DNA of 64,000 nt from Thermoanaerobaculia bacterium (GTDB taxonomy: Bacteria > Acidobacteriota > Thermoanaerobaculia > Multivoradales > J023), in NCBI GenBank assembly GCA_030431255.1, contig JAUIJL010000018.1:1-64000 (forward strand), given 5' to 3'. The notes beneath the pieces are model-generated. The model saw only the letters and a program-made list of their open reading frames with translations. It made no database searches and was not told the DNA's origin. This document shows, piece after piece, positions 41,954 to 49,979 of this stretch. Each line of letters begins with the position of its first letter. Within the stretch, counting starts at the first letter, position 1. The position numbers and the translations under genes are program-made.

Positions 41954-43888
41954 ATGCCCATGATTGCCAGCATCGCCGATATTGAGGCGATGGAATCCGT
42001 GCCCTTGTTGGAGCATCAGCTGCCCGAAAGCACCTACGAGGCGGTGAAACGAGCGGCGCAAGCGCATCCGGAGAAGACCGCGCTGTCTTTTTTCCTTCGG
42101 GCCGCCGATTATCACGACGCCTTCACGTGGCGTTACGACGAGTTTCTCGCCGCGATCCACCGCACCGCGAATATGCTCGGGGAGCTCGGGGTCGGGCCGG
42201 AAGATACGGTGACCAGTATCTTGCCGAATTTGCCGGAGAGCTATTTCACTTTGCTCGGTGGGGAAGCGGCGGGCATTGTCAATCCCATCAATCCCTTGCT
42301 CGAGCCCCGCGTGATCGCGGAGATCATGAACGCCGCCGAAACCAAGGTGTTGGTGACCCTGGGACCGTTTCCCAAAGTGGATATGTGGGAGAGAGTCGCG
42401 TCGATTCTCGACCAGGTGCCCACCCTCGAAACGGTTTTGCAAGTGGACCTGGGCCGCTACCTGGGCGGTTGGAAGAGATGGTTGGTGAAGGGCATCGGAC
42501 TGGCGAAACCCAAAGTAAAGGTACGGGCTCGAGTGCTCGATTTCGAGAAGAGCCTGTCGAGACAAGCGGGTGATCGCCTGCTCAGCGGACGCGTGATCAA
42601 GGCCGACGACATCGCCTCCTTCTTTCATACGGGCGGGACCACCGGCGTGCCGAAGCTGGCCCGACACACCCATTTCAACGAGGTCTATAACGGCTGGGCC
42701 GCGGGCGAGGTGATCGATGCTCAACCCGGTCAAACCGCTTATCTCGGATTGCCGCTCTTCCACAATTTCGGCGCCATCGCCATCGGCATCAATTCGTTCA
42801 TCCACGCCGCCCACGTGGTGATCGGAACGCCCCAGGGATTCCGAGGCGAGGGGGTCTTCGACCATTTTTGGAAGATGCTGGAGCACTTTAAAGTCGACTA
42901 TTTCGGCGCCGTGCCGACGGTGTACCAAGTGCTCTCGAACCGGTCCAACGACGGGGTCGATTTGAGCCGGCTCAAGCTGGCGAATTGCGGGGCGGCCCCG
43001 CTTCCCGTGGAGGTGGCGAATCGGTTTACCGAGAAAACCGGGGTACCCATTCAGGAAGGGTACGGCCTGACGGAGGCGACCTCCGTTTGCTCGGTCAATC
43101 CACGGGACGGCGAGAGCCGAGTCGGCTCCGTGGGCTTGCGCCTGCCTTACCAGGAGATGCGCACGGCCGTGGTGTCCGGGGGCGAGATCGAGCGATTCTG
43201 CGAGATCGACGAAGTCGGAGTGGTGGTCATCCGCGGCCCGAACGTCTTCCCGGGTTATAAAGAAGAGGTCCACAATCGAGGTGTTTTCGTCGATTCCGGT
43301 GACGGTGCTGGGCCGTGGCTGGACACCGGCGACATGGGGCGGATGGACGCCGAAGGCTATTTTTGGCTCACCGGACGCAAGAAGGAGCTGATCATCCGCG
43401 GGGGTCACAATATCGATCCGCGGCAAATCGAAGAGCCCTTGGCCGCCCATCCCGCGGTTGCCATGGCCGCCGCGGTCGGTCGTCCAGATCCACGGGTGGG
43501 GGAGGTTCCCGTGGTCTATGTCGAGCTCCATCCTGGAAAATCGGCGACCGAATCGGAGATTTTGGCCTTCGCCGAAGAGCATATCGGTGAGCGAGCGGCG
43601 GTTCCCAAAGCGGTTTACATCGTCGACGCCTTGCCTCAAACGGCGGTCGGAAAGATTTTCAAACCGGAGCTGACCCGTGCTCAAGTGCGGGAAGTCTTCG
43701 ATTTGGAGCTTGGTCGGCTCGACGGAATCGCCTCCGCCTCCGTCCAAGCAGAAGGGGATAAGCGGCTCGGAACCGTGGCGCGGGTCCAAGTGCGGCCGGC
43801 GGCCGACGCCGATCGCGGCGAGTTGGAGGCGTCGATTCGATCCGTCTTGGGGCAATACAGCGTCCATCACGAGCTGGAGATACGGTAA
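41954..43888 (+). CDS. Acyl-CoA synthetase / AMP-dependent ligase (ANL superfamily)
   Basis: 644 residues, full length for the family. The P-loop-like motif FFHTGGTTGVPKLA is at about 219-232, EGYGLTEAT at about 365-373, the adenylate-binding WLDTGDMG at about 455-462, GRKKELIIRGGHNIDP at about 472-487 and the catalytic Lys in QTAVGKIFKPEL near 570. It activates a carboxylic acid with ATP and transfers it to CoA; substrate chain length cannot be read. The last 70 residues extend beyond the usual fold. It has no signal peptide and is the one clearly cytosolic metabolic gene with a bipartite element upstream. If it acts on released fatty acids it could process products of the neighbouring secreted lipases (inference). 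Confidence 0.92.
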   Translation: MPMIASIADIEAMESVPLLEHQLPESTYEAVKRAAQAHPEKTALSFFLRAADYHDAFTWRYDEFLAAIHRTANMLGELGVGPEDTVTSILPNLPESYFTLLGGEAAGIVNPINPLLEPRVIAEIMNAAETKVLVTLGPFPKVDMWERVASILDQVPTLETVLQVDLGRYLGGWKRWLVKGIGLAKPKVKVRARVLDFEKSLSRQAGDRLLSGRVIKADDIASFFHTGGTTGVPKLARHTHFNEVYNGWAAGEVIDAQPGQTAYLGLPLFHNFGAIAIGINSFIHAAHVVIGTPQGFRGEGVFDHFWKMLEHFKVDYFGAVPTVYQVLSNRSNDGVDLSRLKLANCGAAPLPVEVANRFTEKTGVPIQEGYGLTEATSVCSVNPRDGESRVGSVGLRLPYQEMRTAVVSGGEIERFCEIDEVGVVVIRGPNVFPGYKEEVHNRGVFVDSGDGAGPWLDTGDMGRMDAEGYFWLTGRKKELIIRGGHNIDPRQIEEPLAAHPAVAMAAAVGRPDPRVGEVPVVYVELHPGKSATESEILAFAEEHIGERAAVPKAVYIVDALPQTAVGKIFKPELTRAQVREVFDLELGRLDGIASASVQAEGDKRLGTVARVQVRPAADADRGELEASIRSVLGQYSVHHELEIR

Positions 43889-44052
43889 GCCGTTCGTGCC
43901 TCGGACTTGCTCGACAGCCCGACATGGACGCCGCCGGGATCGACCATGAGCGGCCTTTCTTGAAAGCAAAAAAGAGGCGCCGGCGGACCTCATGGGTCTC
44001 CGACGCCCGTGAAAACGCATTGAAACGGTCGGTTTTTCGTGCCCAAGAAAGA

Positions 44053-44085
44053 GGGGACCTCGGTTCTCCTGTAACCGAGGTCCCC
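44053..44085 (-). terminator. Strong hairpin after CARDB protein gene
   Basis: GGGGACCTCGGTT (44053-44065) pairs perfectly with AACCGAGGTCCCC (44073-44085); in minus-strand direction a TCTTTCTT tract follows. It lies between two convergent genes. The remaining 43889-44052 holds a second, imperfect hairpin region with an A-tract (about 43965-44012). Confidence 0.8.
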
Positions 44086-44155
44086 GTTCCAAGAAAGGTC
44101 GATCCGCCGCCGTGGCAGAGCAGCGGGATTCACCTGATGGAGACTTCGCGGTCGG

Positions 44156-45514
44156 TTAGTTGGTGACGTTGATCCAGCGCTCGATCGTGTTGTTGGACTC
44201 GTCCACCTCCGAGACATGGCCGCTGGTGTCGACTCGGAATTTCACGCGATGCAAACCGGTAGTCTTGAAATTCCAAATCAGCGCGCTGTTGCCGTTCAAA
44301 ACCGTGGTCTGACCGGCGACACCGCCGTGACCTCCATGGCCGACTTGTTTACCGTTGACGTACCACTTGACGTTGAACGATCCGGTGTCGGTGAAGCCGG
44401 CGTTCTCGACGCCGGAATTGAAGTGGTATTGCAAACCCGACTTGGTGTAGGTGATGGAGGTGGGCCTCAAGTCTGCGAGACCGTCATCATAAAGAGCGAT
44501 GTAGTGCCACCAGTTGTGCAGCATCATGTCGCCCCCCCACCACTCGTTGTAACCGGAGTTGTTCGGGATGTGAGACAACCACCAGGTCATGAATCCTTCT
44601 TGGGTTCCTCCCCACGCCGAAGAATTGATCGATTGGGATCCGGAACCGTAGGGAAAATTGTCGTACGAAGCGCAGGAGCTGTTGACGTAGCGAGTGTTGT
44701 TGTAGTTGTAATCAGATGTCGCGTTCGGCGGATAGTGGACGTCGCCGCAAGCGGGGTTGGGGCCGTCGATCTCGGTGCAGATAAACATGGTGTAAGGCGT
44801 GTTGTAGCTGCAGCGGTGCCACTCGCCTCGGCCGACCGGAGAGAGGGACAACGCCGATTCGATTCGATGACCATAGGAATGTATTTGGTTGTCGAACCCG
44901 TTCTCAAGAATCCAACCCATGACGAAGTAGGTTCGATTGCTGGTGGGAAGATCTTTCTTGCGACCGTCGTAAAGCCAGTAGTTGTAAGGGGAGGGGTCGT
45001 ACATCGGATCATCGCCGGGGATTTTGAAGGCGAATTCGTCGAAGCCGAAGTATCCCCCGCCGTAGACCCAAACCTCGTCTACTTGCTTGGAGCCGATTCG
45101 ACTGGTGAGGTTCGTGTCGACGTTCATGAGGGTGTAGTAGTCGGCGTCGTCGGGCATGATGCAATTCGAGGTGTTGGCTCGGCAAGCCTGATAGCTGTTC
45201 CAGGTATAGGTTTGGCTGGTGTATCTCTTGGTCGGGAATTTGTCCAAGACGATGAAATCGACGACCTGGTAGTTGAGGTAGCCACCGGAGGTCGAGCTGA
45301 TCAAGCTGACGAAGTCGTTGGTGCGGGTTTGGGCATCGGCCCAGCCCATGTAGTCGCTGAGGCGTTGGCCGGTGGTCGGGTGTTTCGGGTCGTAGTGGAC
45401 GACCGCGACCTTACGAGTCAACGCTTGAGCGGCCACGGGTAGGGCCAAGGCCAAGCAGAGCAGCACAATCAGCAGGTTGAGGCGGCGGTTCAGGCGGTAG
45501 AGCGGTGGTTGCAT
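44156..45514 (-). CDS. Secreted protein with C-terminal CARDB domain, N-terminal domain unknown
   Basis: 452 residues. Signal peptide about 1-31 (LALALPVAAQA). The main domain (about 32-350) contains conserved-looking segments such as VAVVHYDPKHP, VYGGGYFGFDEFAF and SYGHRIESALS, with many Tyr, Trp and Asn residues; no catalytic site is certain, although the His/Glu of GHRIES could be part of one. The last 100 residues form a CARDB-type beta domain (WYVNGKQVGHGG, LIWNFKTTGLHRVKFRVD, EVDESNN). The ATG at 45514 has GGAGGAATCC upstream and a bipartite element 50 nt further. A fragment of this gene is repeated at 49154-49240. Confidence 0.8.
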   Translation of the reverse strand: MQPPLYRLNRRLNLLIVLLCLALALPVAAQALTRKVAVVHYDPKHPTTGQRLSDYMGWADAQTRTNDFVSLISSTSGGYLNYQVVDFIVLDKFPTKRYTSQTYTWNSYQACRANTSNCIMPDDADYYTLMNVDTNLTSRIGSKQVDEVWVYGGGYFGFDEFAFKIPGDDPMYDPSPYNYWLYDGRKKDLPTSNRTYFVMGWILENGFDNQIHSYGHRIESALSLSPVGRGEWHRCSYNTPYTMFICTEIDGPNPACGDVHYPPNATSDYNYNNTRYVNSSCASYDNFPYGSGSQSINSSAWGGTQEGFMTWWLSHIPNNSGYNEWWGGDMMLHNWWHYIALYDDGLADLRPTSITYTKSGLQYHFNSGVENAGFTDTGSFNVKWYVNGKQVGHGGHGGVAGQTTVLNGNSALIWNFKTTGLHRVKFRVDTSGHVSEVDESNNTIERWINVTN

Positions 45515-45564
45515 TGGATTCCTCCAGAGAATGGAAGCAGCCTGAATTAGCTGCTCGATCGGTA

Positions 45565-45590
45565 GGAGTCCGCAACTTTCGATTTTCCCC
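45565..45590 (-). promoter_or_regulatory. Bipartite promoter-like element before CARDB protein
   Basis: Minus strand: GGGGAA starts at 45590, GGACTCC at 45571, 19 nt apart, 50 nt before 45514. Nothing else is seen in 45591-45692. Confidence 0.75.
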
Positions 45591-45725
45591 GAAATTATTT
45601 GGTTTCTCCGAGAACCTGTAGCTCCTCGAAAAAAAGGGGGCCTCTGCCCTGCTACGGACCGAGGCCCTGGAACTGTCTATCGGCCGGCCTTCCGCGACGA
45701 CGGATCGAATCTCTTGGTATCCGGC

Positions 45726-46013
45726 TCAGCAGCAACCCGCCGCGCAATTCGAGGTGCCCGTGGCGTGGCATTGGCCGGAGCATTGGTAGTAGGAGCAACC
45801 CACGGCTTTGTTGCAGCTGTCCACGTCGAGGTCGAAGGCTCGGCGATCACAAAGCTCTTCGCTGCCGCAATTGGCGAAGCACGTCAACCTTTTGAGCACA
45901 CGTTCGTTACAAAGATTGATCAACAGCACTTCCTCGATCGGGCGTAAGAGAGGGCCGAAATTCGATCGGTTCCGGCAAGGGCTCAATCGATGCTGGACGT
46001 TCGAAATGTTCAT
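45726..46013 (-). pseudogene. Fragment of a Cys-rich GTS-repeat protein
   Basis: The last 55 residues (from about CFANCGSEELC to CAAGCC) match the end of the protein at 49980-51227, and the DNA of 45693-45840 is nearly identical to 49948-50094. Upstream the frame continues for about 45 residues without similarity and no signal peptide. A 95-residue open frame remains but the gene has lost its N-terminal 350 residues. It looks like a recently copied tail. Confidence 0.65.
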
Positions 46014-46117
46014 TTGACTGAATTCCAGCATATCGAGATAGGCAGGGAGCGAGATCGCCTATTGCCTACATCCGGCTCGGGAGACGCCCATTCAAATACA
46101 GAACGGATTTGGCTCCA

Positions 46118-46915
46118 TCAGATGGTTTTTTGCGCTTGATCGGTGTCGAGCTCAAGGGTCCTATGGGTTAAGGAAATCATCGACGGGCCCCTCGTCTTGA
46201 TCGGCAATGCCGCGGCATGCAGCTCGAGATCTTGGCGCAATTCATCAACCGAAGGATACTGCTTCCGGGGATCCGGGCTGAGCGCTCGTAGGACGATTGA
46301 GTCTAGGTTGCCGCGCAAGCGGCGGGCGAGGGTGGCTCGGCTCGGACCCGGTGGAGAGACTAGATGGGGCGCAGTGAGCGCGATCACGGCTCTGCTGGGC
46401 GCCAGCGTTCGATAATCGATACCGTTCGACCTGTCGAGGCTCGGCAGACCAGTGATCAAGAGATAGAGTAGCTCACCGAGGGCGCTGATATCTTGGGAGC
46501 AGTCTGGAGGAGCGGGCGGCTCCAGGAAGGAAGTGTCTGCCGCAGAACGCAAGAGACCCCAGCTGATGCCTTGGAGCTTTATCTGTCCGCAGGTGTCGAC
46601 CCACACATTATCTTTCCCGATAGCACCGTGAGCCAAGCCGGAATGATGACAATAGTCCACCGCTCTGCACAATTCGATAAATAGAGCCAGACGTGTTTGT
46701 AACCACAAGCGATTCCGAGAGCAGTACTCGAGCATTGGAACACCGGACATGTTTTCAAGGGCCAGCTGTCCCGCTTCCTGCTCGACCCACCGGCGAAGGT
46801 TTGGATGCTGTAAGGACAGCAGGCGATGGCGCAGAGCTCCCGCCTGATTTTGCTCCGTTCGGTTTTGAATCCGGGCCTCCAGGTGGGCGCGAGGGTCGGT
46901 CGATAATCTTCCCAT
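46118..46915 (-). CDS. Degenerate Ser/Thr kinase-like protein (pseudokinase)
   Basis: 265 residues from ATG 46915, chosen for AAGGAG at good spacing and for its position after the promoter element. The C-lobe of a protein kinase is recognisable (LFIELCRAVDYCHHSGLAHGAIGKDN, then LGELLYLLITGLPS, then LRALSPDPRKQYPSVDELRQDLE) and follows the same layout as the kinase at 3956-5185. The catalytic loop reads HGAIGKDN instead of HRDIKPSN, so the catalytic Asp is Ala98 and the Lys is Gly; DFG is replaced by GIS, and the glycine loop is missing. It cannot be an active kinase. Because the frame is open and the promoter and ribosome site are good, it may be a functional pseudokinase partner; simple decay is the alternative. 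Confidence 0.75.
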   Translation of the reverse strand: MGRLSTDPRAHLEARIQNRTEQNQAGALRHRLLSLQHPNLRRWVEQEAGQLALENMSGVPMLEYCSRNRLWLQTRLALFIELCRAVDYCHHSGLAHGAIGKDNVWVDTCGQIKLQGISWGLLRSAADTSFLEPPAPPDCSQDISALGELLYLLITGLPSLDRSNGIDYRTLAPSRAVIALTAPHLVSPPGPSRATLARRLRGNLDSIVLRALSPDPRKQYPSVDELRQDLELHAAALPIKTRGPSMISLTHRTLELDTDQAQKTI

Positions 46916-47022
46916 GACGTGGCTCCTTCGGCTTTTGGAGTGATCGAGCTGCTTTCGTCTTAGCCCGCCGGCATGGAGCCCGGCCAGGCTCAGCGGATTC
47001 CTGATCAACACTTCATCCATAG

Positions 47023-47049
47023 GGAGTCCGAAGGACGTCGTTTTTCCCT
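47023..47049 (-). promoter_or_regulatory. Bipartite element (one base wider) before pseudokinase
   Basis: Minus strand: box 1 AGGGAA starts at 47049, GGACTCC at 47029, 20 nt apart instead of 19; 107 nt before 46915. The rest of 46916-47250 shows no other feature. Confidence 0.5.
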
Positions 47050-47250
47050 GGCAGTCTGTGGCGGAAGTCTGCCGCGGCCGAGGGCAGCGAATTCGATCTG
47101 TGCCTTGTGCTCGAAGATCCGGGGCTAGGAGAGGCTCTGGAATCCGTTAGAAACCCACATCCACGATCACTCCGAAGCCGAGCTCACCCGTTCGATCTGC
47201 CCCGGCTGTGCCGACGAGCTCGCTTCGGATTTTTCAGAAGCGATCACTCT

Positions 47251-49116
47251 ATGAAAGTTTCAACTCTCAGAAACGCTTTCGTCGTCGCCCTTGGGCTATG
47301 GATGATGCCGCTTTTAGGCCTGGAGATTCCGTCCGATATCCCGGCATCTCAACGCTTATATTCGGCGATCGTCGAAGCCGATGTCGGCATCGAGCCCACA
47401 CCCCGCATCACCTTGCAGTTTTTAGATCACGCCGACGGGTTCGGTTACGTGGTTCACCGCCGGCTGCACGGCGAGGTCGACTGGGGAATGCCGCTGGCCG
47501 AGCTCCCACCCTCCACCATGTCGTGGACCGACACCCAAGTGATTGTCGGCACCATCTACGAATATCAGGTCCGAAAACAGATCGACGACACGGAGGATGC
47601 CGTGGGCTATGTGGCGAGCGGCATCGAGGTCGATCGCACGGCACCCTTGGGACGTTTGCTTCTAGTGGTCGATGAGACCCTGGCGGTGCCGCTGGCGTCT
47701 GAGCTTCTGAGGCTGGTCGAGGATTTGGTGGACGAGGGCTGGACCGTAGAGCGGTTGGACGTCCCACGGGCCATGGGCTGGCAAGACGACTCGAAATCGC
47801 CGCAGGTGCCGGCCGTCAAACAAGGGATTGTGAATGCTTGGAACGCGGCTCCCCTCGAAGACAAACCCAGAGTGTTGTTTCTGTTGGGCCACATTCCCGT
47901 GCCTCGATCCGGACTCGACGGAGAGTCGCCGGACGATCATCCGGAAAACCGAGGCGCCCACCCCACAGACTCGTTCTACGCGGACATCGACGGCACCTGG
48001 ACCGATACCGGCACCGCACCGGAAGGTATGAGGCTCTACCACGACAATATTCCCGGGGACGGCAAGCTGGATCAGGATTTTCTACCGAGCCCCCTCGAAA
48101 TGGCCGTGGGAAGGGTCGACTTCGCGGACCTGGGGGGTTTTTATTCCGACATCGACGAGATCGGGCTCCTGCGCCGCTATTTGGACAAGCTGCACGCCTA
48201 TCGACGGGTGCTCGGAGGTTCCGAGGTCGGCCGACGCTCGCTATTCATTCGAGACGGGTACGTGGAGTCCGTGGAGATGTGTTGGAGGTCCTACGCCGGC
48301 ATATCCGGCGCGGAACATACGCAGGCCGTAACCTTCAGCGACGTCGACGCGGCCGGCGGTCCGGTCTCCTATGTCGCAACGTTCGGTCCGTACATGCTCT
48401 TTGCTCAGAATCAGCGGGGACCGCTGGTTTTCGACCACATTTCCCAAGGTTCCAATGCCCTGATTTGGTCGTCCGATCAGAGCTATTTCGGCCTCTGGGG
48501 GCGAGGAGATTCCGACATCCGAGGCGCTCTGGCGAGCCCTGGAATCAACCTCGCTTGGATTTGGCATGTGGCGCCCAGCTATGTCTTCACGGACCTCGCC
48601 ATGGGTGGGCTGTTGGGCGACGCCGTGCGCCGAACCATCGAGCACCGTCCCGACTATTTATTGTGGGAGCGACCGATCCGAGATTTTGACGATCCACCGG
48701 TCTACAACCGCAACTTCATGGCGCTCATGGGGGATCCCTCTTTGAGAGTGTTTCAAGTGGCGCCGGTGGAAGACGTCGTTGCGAGTCTCGATGACCTGAA
48801 GGCTGCCGTCGAGCTGGAGTGGGCACCTTCTCCGGAAGACGACTTGGTCGGCTATCACGTCTATCGAGCGGGTGATCGACTCGGTCCGTATCAGCGAGTC
48901 ACCGCGGATCCGGTCACCGAGACGAGCTTTTCCGAGCCCTTCAACAGCGAGCTTGCTCATTATCAAGTCAAAGCCGTCAAGCGCGAGACCACCGGCGGTG
49001 GATCGTTCCTGAACCCTTCGATCGGAACCTGGGCCGAGGTTCAAGCCAAAGGTGCCGTGTTTTCCGATGGATTCGAGTCCGGAGATACTGAGCTTTGGGC
49101 TTCAACCAGTCCTTGA
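47251..49116 (+). CDS. Secreted C25-like (gingipain-fold) protein with fibronectin-type end
   Basis: 621 residues from ATG 47251, chosen because a signal peptide (ALGLWMMPLLG) follows at once; no strong ribosome site is visible. An N-terminal beta domain (about 30-130) is followed by a region resembling peptidase family C25-like proteins: LLLVVDETLAVPL, PRVLFLLGHIPVPRSG, HPTDSFYADIDGTWTD, VGRVDFADL and YVATFGPYMLF. A clear Cys-His dyad is not visible (the only His near a Gly is LLGHIP), so activity is doubtful. A fibronectin III-like domain (VELEWAPSPEDDLVGYHVYRAG) and a C-terminal tail FSDGFESGDTELWASTSP close the protein. Tails of the DGFESGDTSxWS type recur at the ends of secreted proteins in some Acidobacteriota-like genomes and may be a sorting signal (from memory). 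Confidence 0.75.
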   Translation: MKVSTLRNAFVVALGLWMMPLLGLEIPSDIPASQRLYSAIVEADVGIEPTPRITLQFLDHADGFGYVVHRRLHGEVDWGMPLAELPPSTMSWTDTQVIVGTIYEYQVRKQIDDTEDAVGYVASGIEVDRTAPLGRLLLVVDETLAVPLASELLRLVEDLVDEGWTVERLDVPRAMGWQDDSKSPQVPAVKQGIVNAWNAAPLEDKPRVLFLLGHIPVPRSGLDGESPDDHPENRGAHPTDSFYADIDGTWTDTGTAPEGMRLYHDNIPGDGKLDQDFLPSPLEMAVGRVDFADLGGFYSDIDEIGLLRRYLDKLHAYRRVLGGSEVGRRSLFIRDGYVESVEMCWRSYAGISGAEHTQAVTFSDVDAAGGPVSYVATFGPYMLFAQNQRGPLVFDHISQGSNALIWSSDQSYFGLWGRGDSDIRGALASPGINLAWIWHVAPSYVFTDLAMGGLLGDAVRRTIEHRPDYLLWERPIRDFDDPPVYNRNFMALMGDPSLRVFQVAPVEDVVASLDDLKAAVELEWAPSPEDDLVGYHVYRAGDRLGPYQRVTADPVTETSFSEPFNSELAHYQVKAVKRETTGGGSFLNPSIGTWAEVQAKGAVFSDGFESGDTELWASTSP

Positions 49117-49153
49117 TTGGATTCTGAGCCCCCGCCTGAAGGCGCTCCTTGCC

Positions 49154-49240
49154 GGGGACCTCGGTTCTCCTGGTGGTCTGACCAGCGACACCGCCGTGAC
49201 CACCATGGCCGACTTGCTTACCGTCGACGTACCACTTGAC
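49154..49240 (-). pseudogene. Scrambled fragment of the CARDB protein gene and its terminator
   Basis: GGGGACCTCGGTTCTCCTG at 49154-49172 equals the left arm and loop of the terminator at 44053, then the sequence jumps to a copy of about 44304-44372 (TGGTCTGACC...CACTTGACG) with few changes. About 230 bases between the two pieces are missing, so it is a deleted copy. Confidence 0.7.
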
Positions 49241-49269
49241 GCGAGTTGCCGATCAGAAAGACCAGAATA

Positions 49270-49295
49270 GGAGAATCGATTTCGATCCGGACTCC
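49270..49295 (+). promoter_or_regulatory. Bipartite element before metzincin pseudogene
   Basis: Box 1 GGAGAA starts at 49270, GGACTCC at 49289, 19 nt apart; 91 nt before the TTG at 49386. Confidence 0.6.
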
Positions 49296-49385
49296 TATTA
49301 GGTTGAACTCGGATCGGTGAAGCTTAGACAAGTTTAATACCGATCTTTCTCTATTGGCTGTTTGTTCATACAAAGGAGAAAATCT

Positions 49386-49789
49386 TTGAACAACGCGATT
49401 TCTCGTCTTCTGATCACCGCCATCCTGGCCGGTGCCTCTCTTGCCCCCGCCGCAAGCCTGCGACCGTGGAAAGCGATCCGTCCACTGTGACGAAGCTCTC
49501 AAACTGGACTGCGTGCGAGTACGACAAGCAGTGCGCTTCGGATGTTTGTGGCTGCAACAACGGCGGAAGCATGCGCTGCCTTCCGGACTCCAGCTACCCC
49601 AAGGGCTGTATTGCGGGTTCTATTTCCAATTGGAACTACTGTCGCACCAACGCCGATTGCCAGAGCGGCTACTGCGCACCCGACTGGAAGGGTGAGTACG
49701 CTTGCCTCCCCCACACGGGCTACCAATACTGCGTCACCGATGTCTTCATTCCCGATGAGACACCGCTGTCTGCTCCCCCTGGAACGTAG
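49386..49789 (+). pseudogene. Metzincin gene with deleted catalytic domain and frameshift
   Basis: AAGGAG is followed by TTG and a signal peptide NNAISRLLITAILAGASLAPAA that matches the start of the metzincins at 8210 and 13220 (ATG changed to TTG). The frame then hits a stop near 49487. In another frame, from about 49466, the C-terminal disulfide-rich repeats resume (ACEYDKQCASDVCGC, CLPHTGYQYC) and end at 49789. The whole zinc-protease domain, about 180 residues, is missing and the two parts are out of frame. A short secreted repeat-only peptide would need frameshifting. Confidence 0.8.
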
Positions 49790-49979
49790 TCTCCTAGGTC
49801 CCTGTGCTTCCCTGTGTTGCACGGGGACCCTTTGACGTCATTGGATGGGATCGACCCGATCCGGACGGTGCACTTCGGAGACGGTGGCCGACGGCCGACA
49901 TTGGCGACCGGGTCGAGCAGGCGCAATCGCACCTCTTCGCGCTCGCCGCGACGGCGGATCGAATCTCTTGGTATCCGGC

